Shown here: positions 25,968-34,645 of the stretch, piece by piece | Layout of the letters: every line of letters begins with the position of its first letter | How positions within the stretch are numbered: position 1 is the stretch's first letter | NCBI RefSeq assembly: GCF_002915175.1 | Contig: NZ_NXEJ01000003.1 | Location: 186,001-250,000, forward strand | Source of the DNA: Agrobacterium rosae | GTDB lineage: Bacteria; Pseudomonadota; Alphaproteobacteria; Rhizobiales; Rhizobiaceae | Direction of reading: 5' to 3' | Length of the DNA: 64,000 nucleotides | Program-made: the position numbers and the translations under genes | Notes under the pieces: generated by a model | Told to the model about the DNA's origin: nothing | Seen by the model: the letters and a program-made list of their open reading frames with translations, nothing else | Databases searched by the model: none

Positions 25968-26950
25968 CAATGCCACGCATCGTGTTTCACGGTGAAAATG
26001 CAGCCTGCTTCAGTCATGGTTTTGCCGACCTGGCACCGAAAGATGCACAGATCACCCTGTTGCCGGATGTGCTGGAAACGGACCAGCAGAAGAAGACCTA
26101 TGCCACAGCCGACATGATCGTCGGCGTTAAGTTCGATGCCACCCTGCCGCAGCCCGAGAACCTGGCGCTGTTCCATGTCCCGGGTGCTGGATATGACGCC
26201 GTCAATTTGGACTTGCTGCCTGCAAGTGCCGTGGTTTGCAACTGCTTCGGGCATGACCCGGCGATTGCGGAATATGTTTTCGCTGGCATCCTCAACCGTC
26301 ATGTACCGCTGGACGATGCCGATACGAAGCTGCGACAGGGCAACTGGGCCTATTCATCCGGCTCGCGAGACCGTCTCCATGACGAAATCTGTGGCAAGAC
26401 GATTGGTCTGCTGGGCTTTGGCCACATCGGCCAAGCCATTGCCCGGCGCGCCAAGGCGTTTGGTATGCAGGTCAGCGTCGCTAACCGTAGCCCCGTTGCG
26501 AAATCTGATATGGTGGACCAATCCTTTACGCTGAATGAACTGGCCGACTTCTGGCCGACGGCTGACTACATCGTGATTTCAGTGCCGATGACGCCTTCGA
26601 CGACCGGGATCGTCGACGCTGACTCCTTCAGCAAAATGAAGCCCGGTGCGGTCATTTTCAACGTTGGTCGCGGCCCGACCATCGATGAACAAGCGCTTTA
26701 CGATGCGCTGAATGAAGGAAAGATCGGCGGCGCGGTTATCGACACCTGGTACACCTATCCAGGTCCCGGCAAGCCGACACAGTTGCCGTCCAGTCTGCCG
26801 TTCCATACGTTGAAAAATTTGATCATGACGCCGCACATGTCGGGATGGACCCACGGCACGGTGCGCCGACGCCAGCAAACGATCGCGGACAATATCGCAC
26901 ATCGTTTGGCAGGCTCACCCTGTATCAACATCGTCAGAAAGGACAGCTGA
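25964..26950 (+). CDS. D-isomer specific 2-hydroxyacid dehydrogenase
   Basis: NAD(P)-dependent dehydrogenase of about 328 residues. The ATG at 25964 overlaps the GntR stop (ATGA); the ATG at 25970 has better spacing from the GGGGAGGG site and is equally possible. It has the cofactor motif GLLGFGHIGQAIA, the arginine in FNVGRGPTID and the histidine in MTPHMSGW. It likely interconverts a 2-oxo acid and a 2-hydroxy acid in the pathway fed by the ABC importer that follows. Confidence 0.87.
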   Translation: MTMPRIVFHGENAACFSHGFADLAPKDAQITLLPDVLETDQQKKTYATADMIVGVKFDATLPQPENLALFHVPGAGYDAVNLDLLPASAVVCNCFGHDPAIAEYVFAGILNRHVPLDDADTKLRQGNWAYSSGSRDRLHDEICGKTIGLLGFGHIGQAIARRAKAFGMQVSVANRSPVAKSDMVDQSFTLNELADFWPTADYIVISVPMTPSTTGIVDADSFSKMKPGAVIFNVGRGPTIDEQALYDALNEGKIGGAVIDTWYTYPGPGKPTQLPSSLPFHTLKNLIMTPHMSGWTHGTVRRRQQTIADNIAHRLAGSPCINIVRKDS

Positions 26951-27021
26951 CGACATCCGGCGGGGAGGCCGGATTCGACAGGACGACAAGACCGTAAGCT
27001 CAATCAACAAGGGAGAGAGTG

Positions 27022-27825
27022 ATGAGCATTTCTAAATCATTTAAACTGGCCGGTGCCATGGTCGCAATTTGCGCCAGCGTACTGACAGCCACTGTGACGC
27101 ATGCGCAAAGCGTCGATGAAATCGTCAAACGGGGTAAGGTGAAGATCGGCGTGCTGGTAGGTGCTCCACCGTTTGGATCTGTAGACGCCATGGGTAACGC
27201 CATCGGATATGACGCCGACGTCGCGGCACTGGTCGGCAAATATATGGGTGTCCCGGTCGAGATGGTGCAACTGACGCCACCGTCGCGTATTCCTGCACTT
27301 GAGGCACGCAAGGTTGATTTTCTGGTCGCAACGCTTGCCAAAACCCCGGAACGTGAGAAAGCCGTTACATTCACCAATCCCTACAGCGCGTTCCAGGTTG
27401 GTATTTATGCCAGCAAGGACGAGAAAATCACTGACTGGGCGGGCCTGAAGGGCATGATGGTTGGCGTCAACCGCGGCTCCAGCGTCGAACATCAACTGGT
27501 TGATCGCGAACGGGAGCTTGGGTTGACGGTTTTGCGTTTCGATGATGATGCGACAACTATGCAGGCTTTGTTCTCGCATCAGGTCAAGGCTGTTGCCAGT
27601 CCTGAAGCGCAATCCAATGCTGCGATGAAGGCACGCGACGAGACCACCATCGAAGCGAAGTTCTTTTTCTCCATGCAGCCCAACTCGATGGCTGTTCGAA
27701 AGGATGCCGTGGAGCTTCAGCAATGGTTGAACGGCACCATCGAGAAGATGAAAGCCAGTGGCGAGCTCGACGCGATCTCCAAGAAATGGGTCGGATCGCC
27801 TCTCCCGAAGCTGCCGACTTACTAA
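27022..27825 (+). CDS. Polar amino acid-type ABC transporter substrate-binding protein
   Basis: Periplasmic binding protein of about 267 residues with a signal peptide (MVAICASVLTATVTHA, cleavage near residue 30). The mature part begins VDEIVKRGKVKIGVLVGAPPFG, the SBP family 3 pattern. The start at 27022 has GGGAGAG upstream. It precedes two HisM/HisQ-type permeases and a HisP-type ATPase. The neighbouring sugar-acid enzymes suggest that the ligand is a sugar acid or amino-sugar acid and not a common amino acid. Confidence 0.9.
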   Translation: MSISKSFKLAGAMVAICASVLTATVTHAQSVDEIVKRGKVKIGVLVGAPPFGSVDAMGNAIGYDADVAALVGKYMGVPVEMVQLTPPSRIPALEARKVDFLVATLAKTPEREKAVTFTNPYSAFQVGIYASKDEKITDWAGLKGMMVGVNRGSSVEHQLVDRERELGLTVLRFDDDATTMQALFSHQVKAVASPEAQSNAAMKARDETTIEAKFFFSMQPNSMAVRKDAVELQQWLNGTIEKMKASGELDAISKKWVGSPLPKLPTY

Positions 27826-27895
27826 GGTGATTCTGGTGGCGCGTTGGCGGCACCAGGGCCTTCTATGGCGAGCGGCCAGATCAAGGACATAGATC

Positions 27896-28606
27896 ATGAG
27901 CTTCACACTTCAGTTCGAACCCGTGTTGGCTGAAACCGACCTGATCCTGAACGGGATCAAGCTAACCATCTTGCTTTCCGCCGGCGCTATTATTCTGGGA
28001 ACGGCTCTGGCTATTCTGCTCGTCGGGCTTCGCAGTCTGGCTGGTGGCATCGTTGCCTTTTGTGTTGACACTTATGTCGAGCTTCTCCGCAACACGCCGT
28101 TTCTTGTGCAACTGTTCATGATATTTTTCGGACTTCCCCTCTTGGGTCTGCGGATGTCGGGTATAGAGGCGGGGCTGCTTGCCATGACGCTCAACCTCTC
28201 GGCCTATTCGACCGAAATCATCCGGGCAGGTGTCGATTCCACCCACAAGTCCCAACTTGAGGCAGGCCTGTCACTGGCACTCAGCAGGCTGCAAGTGTTC
28301 CGCTACATCGTGCTGAAGCCAGCGTTTGCTAAGGTCTGGCCAGCACTGTCCAGTCAGTTCGTCCTGATGCTTTTGGCCTCCAGTATTTGCTCTTTCATTT
28401 CCGTGCCGGAACTTTCCGGTTCCGCTGCCATCGTGGAGCAGCGCACGTTCCGCAGCTTCGAAAGCTACATCATCGTGACCATTGCCTATCTGGTCATTGC
28501 GCTGACGTTGAAGCTCGGTTTGATCGGGTTGGGTCACGTCCTCTTCGGCAAGCGTGTCAAGCCAGATGTCATTCCCGCAATCGCCAGCAAAGGGAGTACC
28601 GCTTGA
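27896..28606 (+). CDS. Amino acid ABC transporter permease
   Basis: Inner-membrane permease of 236 residues in the HisM/HisQ family. The N-terminal LILNGIKLTILLSAGAIILG segment, the YVELLRNTPFLVQLF motif and an EAA-type loop (LEAGLSLALSRLQVFRYIVL region) are present. About five helices are visible. It overlaps the next gene by one base (TTGATG at 28603-28608). Confidence 0.9.
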   Translation: MSFTLQFEPVLAETDLILNGIKLTILLSAGAIILGTALAILLVGLRSLAGGIVAFCVDTYVELLRNTPFLVQLFMIFFGLPLLGLRMSGIEAGLLAMTLNLSAYSTEIIRAGVDSTHKSQLEAGLSLALSRLQVFRYIVLKPAFAKVWPALSSQFVLMLLASSICSFISVPELSGSAAIVEQRTFRSFESYIIVTIAYLVIALTLKLGLIGLGHVLFGKRVKPDVIPAIASKGSTA

Positions 28607-29259
28607 TGACCTCTTTCGGTTGGCCTGAATTTCTTTTCCTGCTGCGCTCGGCTGGATGGACCGTCGTTTTGACAGCGGTCGCCTTCAGCATCGGCGCCGC
28701 GTTCGGTGGCGCTATTGCCATCATGCGCCTGGCGCAAAACGGCGTTCTTCGTGCCATCGCTATCGGCTATATTCTGGTCATCCAGGCCATTCCAGTCTTG
28801 ATGATCCTGTTCATGTCCTATTACGGCCTGACGCTGATCGGCTTTGATATCCCGCCTCTGTTGGCGGCATCTGCGTCGCTGGCGATCTATGTTTCGGCCT
28901 ATCTGGCAGAGATTTGGCGTGGATCGATCCAGGCGGTCCCGTTACAGCAATGGGAAGCTTCGGCTTCGCTGGCGCTAACTCGCACCCAGCAATATCGCTA
29001 TATCATCCTGCCCCAGGCGCTGAGGATATCCTTGCCACCAACGGTCGGGTTTCTCGTTCAACTGGTCAAGAATACGTCCATCGTCTCGGTCGTCGGTTTC
29101 ATAGAGCTGTCGCGGGCTGGTCAGTTGATCAACAACGCCACCTTCGAACCGTTCAAGGTCTTCATGGTGGTTGCGCTCATCTATTTCTTTATCTGCTTTC
29201 CGCTGTCGCGCTTAAGCCGTTATCTCGAAAGGGTTCTCCATGTCGGTCGTAGCCATTAA
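28606..29259 (+). CDS. Amino acid ABC transporter permease
   Basis: Second permease of about 217 residues; the start is the ATG at 28606, sharing a base with the previous stop. It has the family pattern IGYILVIQAIPVLMILF and the EAA-type loop WEASASLALTRTQQYRYIIL. It pairs with the upstream permease; its 3' end overlaps the ATPase gene by 20 bp. Confidence 0.9.
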   Translation: MTSFGWPEFLFLLRSAGWTVVLTAVAFSIGAAFGGAIAIMRLAQNGVLRAIAIGYILVIQAIPVLMILFMSYYGLTLIGFDIPPLLAASASLAIYVSAYLAEIWRGSIQAVPLQQWEASASLALTRTQQYRYIILPQALRISLPPTVGFLVQLVKNTSIVSVVGFIELSRAGQLINNATFEPFKVFMVVALIYFFICFPLSRLSRYLERVLHVGRSH

Positions 29260-29971
29260 TCAGGTTCACAAACGTTACGGTGCGCTGGAAGTTCTCAAGG
29301 GCGTCTCGATGCGGGTGGAAACGGGACAGGTCGTCGCACTCATAGGCCGCAGCGGTTCGGGAAAAAGCACGATGTTGCGCTGCATCAACGGGCTGGAGGC
29401 GTTCCAGTCTGGAAGCATCCAAGCGGCTGGCCATAATGTGGAGCAGGATCAGGCCAAGCTGCGGGCCTTGCGCAAGGATGTCGGCATCGTCTTTCAAAGC
29501 TATAACCTGTTTCCACATCTAACTGTTGGCGAAAACATCATGCTGTCGCCGCGCATCACTCAAGGGGTGTCAAAAGCCGACGCTGACGCTTTGGCCCGAA
29601 AGGCATTAGAGCGCGTTGGCCTTGCCGACAAATTCCAAGTCTATCCAGAAATGCTGTCTGGCGGCCAGCAGCAGCGCGTTGCCATTGCCCGATCTTTGGC
29701 AATGCGACCCAAGGTGATGCTATTCGATGAGGTCACATCGGCTCTCGACCCAGAACTGACCGGTGAAGTTCTTCTCGTGATTGAAGAGCTGGCTCGTGAA
29801 GGCATGACCATGCTGCTAGTGACCCATGAAATGAATTTCGCCCGTAGCGTCGCCAATATCACGGTCTTCATGCATCAGGGCAAGATCTGGGAGGCCGGTC
29901 CTTCTCCAGAATTGTTCGGAAATCCAAAGACGCCAGAGCTTCAGGGATTCCTGTCGAACGGTGTGAAATGA
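29240..29971 (+). CDS. Amino acid ABC transporter ATP-binding protein
   Basis: HisP/GlnQ-type ATPase of 243 residues. Walker A GRSGSGKST, signature LSGGQQQR, Walker B VMLFDEVTSALDPE and H-loop VTHEM are intact. There is no TOBE domain, as usual for polar amino acid importers. It is the last gene of the GntR-linked operon. Confidence 0.93.
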   Translation: MSVVAINQVHKRYGALEVLKGVSMRVETGQVVALIGRSGSGKSTMLRCINGLEAFQSGSIQAAGHNVEQDQAKLRALRKDVGIVFQSYNLFPHLTVGENIMLSPRITQGVSKADADALARKALERVGLADKFQVYPEMLSGGQQQRVAIARSLAMRPKVMLFDEVTSALDPELTGEVLLVIEELAREGMTMLLVTHEMNFARSVANITVFMHQGKIWEAGPSPELFGNPKTPELQGFLSNGVK

Positions 29972-30207
29972 GCGCGTGAGTTTCAACATTGGACAGAGTG
30001 AACCGCGCTAGGTTGGTGGGAGGCACGGCCGATACTTGTCTCGATAGATGTTATTAATCACCAGAAATACGTAGGTTGTGCCGACTCCGTTACACTCGTC
30101 TAAACACCCCGGGCAACAATCCGGACTCAAGCAGGTCGCGTTTCAGTTAATAGATCGGCGGGTCATATCCGCTCAAGAGCAGGCTATTACGTCTTTTGCT
30201 CAATTGA

Positions 30208-30492
30208 TTACGTGTCTGACCAAAAATCTTCCGCTGACGGTCGGCTGCGGCGAAAGTTGGCTTCTCTGCCTAGCCGGTCGAAGAGCCGCGCCGCCGTCAA
30301 CCCAAACAGCAGAAGGACGGGGGCGGCCAGTTGCGCTAACCAAATCATCGGCTCTGGCCATCGCAGACACGCAGCAAATGTGGCTCCCACCACGGAGGCT
30401 GCAAGGGCCAGCAAGAGACTGAACACGGCACCTGAAGAGATAGCTACGATCAAAGCGACAGTCACAACTATAAGATAGACAATACTTAACAT
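30208..30492 (-). CDS. Small three-helix membrane protein, duplicate 1
   Basis: Protein of 94 residues with three probable membrane helices (around 4-24, 27-45 and 49-70) and a charged C-terminal tail ending SAEDFWSDT. A near-identical copy lies at 43191-43475, with most differences conservative, which supports real coding. The motif CLRWPEPMIWLAQLAAP joins helices 2 and 3. I do not recognise a family. There is a weak purine-rich site before the ATG. Confidence 0.6.
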   Translation of the reverse strand: MLSIVYLIVVTVALIVAISSGAVFSLLLALAASVVGATFAACLRWPEPMIWLAQLAAPVLLLFGLTAARLFDRLGREANFRRSRPSAEDFWSDT

Positions 30493-30669
30493 AGGTCTTT
30501 CTCGGACTGACGGCTAACCGTCCAGCGCGGCTTTCGTAGCTGCTGCGGCAGCGGGCACTCACAGATATGTGCTCTGCGTTAACATCCTGATACTGTGAGC
30601 CCCGGCAGTCCTACGTCACATGCCAAGGATTTAGAACACCATCAACGGGTTTTCTCATTTAACGTTTCA

Positions 30670-30733
30670 TCACTTTAGTAGAAGCAAGGCCGCAGCAAGA
30701 AGCTGGTCGCGATCTCGCAGGCCTTTATTGCAG
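30670..30733 (-). pseudogene. Truncated copy of the 63-aa small gene
   Basis: The last ~20 codons (GLRDRDQLLAAALLLLK) match the C-terminus of the small protein encoded at 43656-43847. The 5' part is missing: at about 30733 the match ends and bioF-derived sequence begins. This marks the recombination boundary of repeat copy 1. Confidence 0.55.
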
Positions 30734-30976
30734 AAAAGCTCGGCGTGGCAGGCAGCGGATCACAGATCCTGCCGGTGCTGATCGGCGATAATGGCCGGGC
30801 CGTGCGGATTGCAGCGCATGCGTGCGGAAGGCTTCGATATCCGCGCCATCCGGCCGCCAACGGTGCCTGTAGTCACTGCGAGGTTGCGGATCGCCATCAC
30901 GTCGAATGTCGATCGTTCAACGATATCCCGCATGTTCTCCTGGCTGGCCACCATTCTCACTGAGGAAAAACCATGA
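30734..30976 (+). pseudogene. bioF: bioF 3' fragment (8-amino-7-oxononanoate synthase)
   Basis: The C-terminal end of BioF is readable in two frames: EKLGVAGSGSQILPVLIGDNG up to about 30815, then MRAEGFDIRAIRPPTVP onward to the stop at 30976. BioF is the pyridoxal-phosphate enzyme of biotin ring-precursor synthesis. The N-terminal ~280 residues are absent, so this is a relic. Its stop overlaps the start of the bioD remnant, preserving the usual bioF-bioD order. Confidence 0.75.
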
Positions 30977-31490
30977 TGCGCTTAGTGGTAACGGGCACAG
31001 ATACCGGCATTGGAAAAGGATCTTTTTCGCTGCCCTCGCCGCGCTTGGCGGATATTACTGGAAACCGGTGCAATCGGGGCTGGATGAGGAAACGACAGTC
31101 AGGCTGTTCACCGGCTTGGCCGCCAGGTGCCGCATCGGATCCTTCCCGAAACCTATCGTTTGCGGACACCGGCTCCGCCGCATCTTGCTGCGCGGATAGA
31201 TCATGTGGCGATCGATACCGAGCAATTGACGCCGCCAGCCACAGACGCGCCGCTCGTCATTGAGGGTGCTGGCGGCTTGCTGATTGCGCTCACAGAAACG
31301 GATGTCTTTGCCGATGTCTTCGCACGCTGGCAGTTCGCCGTCATCTTCTGCGCCCGCACAGGGCTCGGCACGAGCAACCACACGCTACTGTCGCTCGAAG
31401 CTCTACGCCACCGCGCGATTCGGATTTTCGGAATTGCCTTCATCGGTAATGATCAGGCAGAAACTATCATCATGGCAGGGAATCCTTTTT
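30973..31490 (+). pseudogene. bioD: bioD remnant (dethiobiotin synthetase)
   Basis: Segments of BioD appear in order but in different frames: [14 protein letters not shown] (P-loop start), then [21 protein letters not shown], then [16 protein letters not shown]..., APLVIEGAGGLL and LCARTGLGT-like FCARTGLGTSNHTLLSLEALR. At least two frameshifts and an internal deletion break the gene, and the C-terminus fades near 31490. No other bio gene is in the window. It documents loss of a biotin operon copy here. Confidence 0.75.
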
Positions 31491-31501
31491 TAATGGCTCA
31501 A

Positions 31502-31735
31502 TCAGGCAATCTGCGATTTTCTATAGGCTGCAACTATTTCGAGCGGAACCCCGCCGAGGGTAGCACCGCTTAGGCGGCAGTTGGAAAAGGTGACACCAGA
31601 TAGATTGATGTTCTGAAATTGCGAGCTGGACAAATTGAGGTCGTCACGCGCCAGCCGGTCATGTTGCTGTCGTTAAACTTGGCACCTGAGAAGTTGATCT
31701 GATTGAACCGTGTTCCTGAAAGATTGGCGTCTCGG
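31502..31735 (-). pseudogene. Pentapeptide-repeat protein remnant
   Basis: On the minus strand the pattern A(N/D)LSGxxF is clear: NLSGTRFNQINFSGAKFND in one frame, then, after a one-base shift near 31650, LNLSSSQFQNINLSGVTFSN in another, ending with YRKSQIA and a stop at 31502. Such proteins form right-handed beta-helices. No start is seen and the frame is broken, so it is a fragment. It is convergent with the bioD remnant. Confidence 0.6.
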
Positions 31736-31992
31736 CATCAATGGCTTCAAGAACTGCTCAATAAGCGTTTGCCACAAAATCCCTGTTTGTACGCTCGATG
31801 CACATTTGGAAATTGCCAGCTCCGCTTTGACAATCATTCAAGTGAAGTGACCATATCCGCTTGAAAGCTTGTGTTCGCCGGCGGTCGTGACATGGATAAT
31901 TGTTACTCTGTGCCTGTAAGCTGCAACCTACCGATCCAGAGTTAGGATCTATTGTTGAACAGGTTGAAAACCTACAATACGAGGAGAACAGG

Positions 31993-32979
31993 TTAGGTGG
32001 TCTTGGCATCCAGTTCATCCTGAATATGAACCTGTATGATTTCCTCGAAATTCTTCTCCGAAGTAAACCCCAGTTTGGTAGCGCGTTTGGCTTCGAAGCC
32101 TGCAGCCCAGCCTGCGACCATTTTCATGATCATTTCATCTGGTTCTCGTCGGATGAGCTTGACCGCATCGTCGCCAGCCACTCGTCTTAGAGCTTCTATC
32201 TGCTCGCCGACGGTCGCGCTCACCCCCGGCATGGCAAGGCTACGGCACCAGCCAAGCTTCGACAGGTCAAGACCTGTGGCGTGCAACAGAAAACCAACAG
32301 CAGATCGCGGCGAAGTATGCCAGTGACGAACGTCATCGGACACAGGAAGAACCGCCTCTTGGCCGACGAGTGGCTCGCGAAGAATGCTGGAGAAGAAGCC
32401 CGAAGCCGCCTTGTTTGGCTTGCCAGGGCGGATGCACACCGTTGGCAGACGAATTCCGATGCCGTCAAAGAAGCCGCGGCGGCTGTAATCGGCAAGCAAT
32501 AGTTCGCTCATCGCCTTCTGCGTGCCATAGCTGGTCAACGGCGTCAGATGGTACTCATCCGGGATGGGAAATGGCAAAGGTGCGCCGACGACGGCGATCG
32601 ATGACGTGAAGACGACTCTTGGAAAGTAACCTTCATTCTGGTTTGCGACACGGATTGCATCGAAGAGGTAACGAGTTCCATCGAGATTGATCCGATATCC
32701 CTTATCGAAGTCGAGTTCTGCCTCGCCGGAAACGATGGCGGCCAGATGGAAGATCACGTCGGGCCGAGAGCCAATCAACACCTTGGCCTCACCAGGGGAG
32801 CTGAAGTCGCACTCACGGGAAACGACTCGACCGGAAAACCCGGTTGGTGCATCGGGCTTGACCACATCAACCAGCGTCAGCGCGCTTATCGGCGTGCCTT
32901 TCAGCTCTCCCTCTAACACGAGGCGCTGTGTGAGCTTGCGGCCAACCATACCAGCCGCTCCGATGATCAAAACATGCAT
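31993..32979 (-). CDS. denD: D-erythronate dehydrogenase-like NAD-dependent epimerase/dehydratase
   Basis: Extended SDR of about 328 residues starting at the ATG at 32979 (MHVLIIGAAGMVGRKL), with GGAGG 8-10 bases upstream. GAAGMVG is the cofactor motif and SYGTQK the YxxxK. Segments such as FHLAAIVSGEAELDFDKG, IRLPTVCIRPGKPN and ASGFFSSILREPL match the DenD group, which oxidises D-erythronate to 2-oxo-tetronate. Divergent from an FAD oxidase and next to a TRAP importer, it likely handles a C4 sugar acid. The usual kinase and isomerase partners are not in the window. Confidence 0.8.
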   Translation of the reverse strand: MHVLIIGAAGMVGRKLTQRLVLEGELKGTPISALTLVDVVKPDAPTGFSGRVVSRECDFSSPGEAKVLIGSRPDVIFHLAAIVSGEAELDFDKGYRINLDGTRYLFDAIRVANQNEGYFPRVVFTSSIAVVGAPLPFPIPDEYHLTPLTSYGTQKAMSELLLADYSRRGFFDGIGIRLPTVCIRPGKPNKAASGFFSSILREPLVGQEAVLPVSDDVRHWHTSPRSAVGFLLHATGLDLSKLGWCRSLAMPGVSATVGEQIEALRRVAGDDAVKLIRREPDEMIMKMVAGWAAGFEAKRATKLGFTSEKNFEEIIQVHIQDELDAKTT

Positions 32980-33026
32980 GTCTTTCCTCCATTCAATCTT
33001 CGATAGCCTAAAGCAATTCATCTTGT

Positions 33027-33045
33027 AAGGTTGTCTGATAACCTT
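33027..33045. promoter_or_regulatory. Candidate FadR/GntR operator in the denD divergent gap
   Basis: AAGGTTGTCTGATAACCTT is a 19 bp dyad with one mismatched pair. Its half-site gTTGTCnGA is also found in the dyad at 35434-35461. It lies 48 bp upstream of denD and 132 bp upstream of the FAD oxidase gene, suiting control of both by the GntR at 34646. Confidence 0.5.
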
Positions 33046-33176
33046 CTATAGTCAATTTTAAAACAGAAGAGTTTGTCATCGGCAAAAAGCTAACGGCAAG
33101 CTCTGTTAAAAAGCGAATACGGTCCGGGGACTGCCAGCACAGTTTCTGACCGGTTCTAGCCGCAGGAGAGAAGCGC

Positions 33177-34631
33177 GTGACAGAGACAAAAGCATCTATT
33201 GCTGACAAGCGCGACGCGCTGAGCGCCGCCCTAGGTGATGACCTTGTCCTGACCGAAGCAGACGATATGTTGCGTTACTGCACGGACTGGCATGGCGATG
33301 TTACCAGTGGCGCGGTTGCCGTGATCCGGCCAAGGTCGACAGCAGACGTGCAGGCAGCGATCAGAACCTGCCGCACGCTTGGCCTCTCTATCGTGCCGCA
33401 GGGCGGCAACACCGGGCTGGTGCTGGGCGGGACACCCGACGAGCGGGAAAGCCAGGTCGTTCTCAGCCTTGAGCGGATGTCCCGCATCCGCAATATCGAC
33501 TCTGACGATTTTTCCGCCGTGGTCGAAGCAGGCTGTATATTGACGCAATTGAAGGACGCGATCGCCGAAAAAGGAATGTTTTTCCCACTGGCACTCGGCG
33601 CGCAAGGCAGTTGCCACATTGGTGGAAACGTCTCTACCAACGCTGGCGGCATCAACGTTCTGCGGTACGGCATGACCCGTGAACTGGTGCTTGGCCTGGA
33701 AGTCGTCTTGCCGGACGGCAGCGTTTTTGATGGCCTGTCAACGCTGCGCAAGGACAATAGGGGCGTTGATCTCAAGCAACTGTTCATCGGTGCCGAAGGT
33801 ACACTCGGCATTATCACAGCTGTATCCGTCAAACTTACGCCGTACCCTGACCATGTCGCTACCGCCCTTTTGGCCCTCAATTCGCTGAATGACGCAATCA
33901 CGCTATACCGCCGCGCGCGAAGGGACTGCTGCGACCTGATGTCGGCTTTCGAATTCTTGCCGCCACTCGCGTTCACGCTTGCGAAGGAGGCAATTCCAGA
34001 CCTTCCAATCCCGCTTCGTGCCGATTACCCCGCCTATGTCCTGATCGAGATTTCAGGCTCTGGCTTGGTCGATATCGACGATCTGATGCAGCGCTTTCTG
34101 GAAGGCGTCATGGAGAGTGGGCTTGTTGTCAATGGAACCATTGCGTCATCCCGCTCGCAAGCCCGCAACCTCTGGCTCATCCGTGAAGGTATGAATGAGG
34201 GCCAAGCCAAGCGCGGCACCCATATGCGCACCGATATTTCGGTCTCGCTGTCACAGCTCGCCTCGTTCGTGGCGGATGCCGAAGCCGCCGTCAAACAGGC
34301 ACTGCCTGATTGTATCAGTGTTTCATATGGCCATGTCGGAGATGGCAACGTGCATCTGAATGTAATGCCGCCAAATGGCGCAACACCGGAAGAGCGGCAT
34401 GATCGGATCTATAAGGCGAAGAATGTCGTCAATGCCGTCGTCGACACATATCAGGGCAGCATTAGCGCTGAACACGGTATTGGTCGCTTGAAACGCAAAG
34501 ACTTCGAGGAACGCTTGTCGGATACCAAGCGACGCCTGCTGATCGCCATCAAGCGGGCGATAGACCCGGACTTGCTTTTCAATCCCCATTGCCAGATCCA
34601 CCTTAGCGCGGTTATCGACGAGTCGGATTAA
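33177..34631 (+). CDS. FAD-binding oxidase (D-lactate/D-2-hydroxyacid dehydrogenase family)
   Basis: Flavoprotein of 484 residues in the GlcD/DLD group; GTG start at 33177 with an AGGAGA site. The N-terminal FAD-binding type 4 domain has PQGGNTGLVLGG and CHIGGNVSTNAGG; the C-terminal oxidase domain ends with the conserved SYGHVGDGNVHLN and SAEHGIGRLKR. Such enzymes oxidise D-2-hydroxy acids to 2-oxo acids and pass electrons to the respiratory chain. Its neighbours point to a C4-C6 sugar acid as substrate. Confidence 0.88.
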   Translation: MTETKASIADKRDALSAALGDDLVLTEADDMLRYCTDWHGDVTSGAVAVIRPRSTADVQAAIRTCRTLGLSIVPQGGNTGLVLGGTPDERESQVVLSLERMSRIRNIDSDDFSAVVEAGCILTQLKDAIAEKGMFFPLALGAQGSCHIGGNVSTNAGGINVLRYGMTRELVLGLEVVLPDGSVFDGLSTLRKDNRGVDLKQLFIGAEGTLGIITAVSVKLTPYPDHVATALLALNSLNDAITLYRRARRDCCDLMSAFEFLPPLAFTLAKEAIPDLPIPLRADYPAYVLIEISGSGLVDIDDLMQRFLEGVMESGLVVNGTIASSRSQARNLWLIREGMNEGQAKRGTHMRTDISVSLSQLASFVADAEAAVKQALPDCISVSYGHVGDGNVHLNVMPPNGATPEERHDRIYKAKNVVNAVVDTYQGSISAEHGIGRLKRKDFEERLSDTKRRLLIAIKRAIDPDLLFNPHCQIHLSAVIDESD

Positions 34632-34645
34632 CATAGGGACCTGCC

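Larger units (their letters stand above)
30190..30733. repeat. Direct repeat, copy 1 (~544 bp)
   Basis: By eye most positions match those of 43172-43719 in the same orientation, apart from scattered substitutions and a few indels. It contains the gene for a 94-residue membrane protein and the last codons of an upstream small gene, and ends abruptly at the bioF fragment. The copies are ~12.4 kb apart. Confidence 0.85.

Noticed and set aside
30697-30733. Extending the bioF fragment into the repeat (reading KKLVAISQAFI)
   Set aside because: The same bases encode, on the minus strand, the conserved end of the small protein also found in copy 2. The bioF match is only convincing from about 30734.
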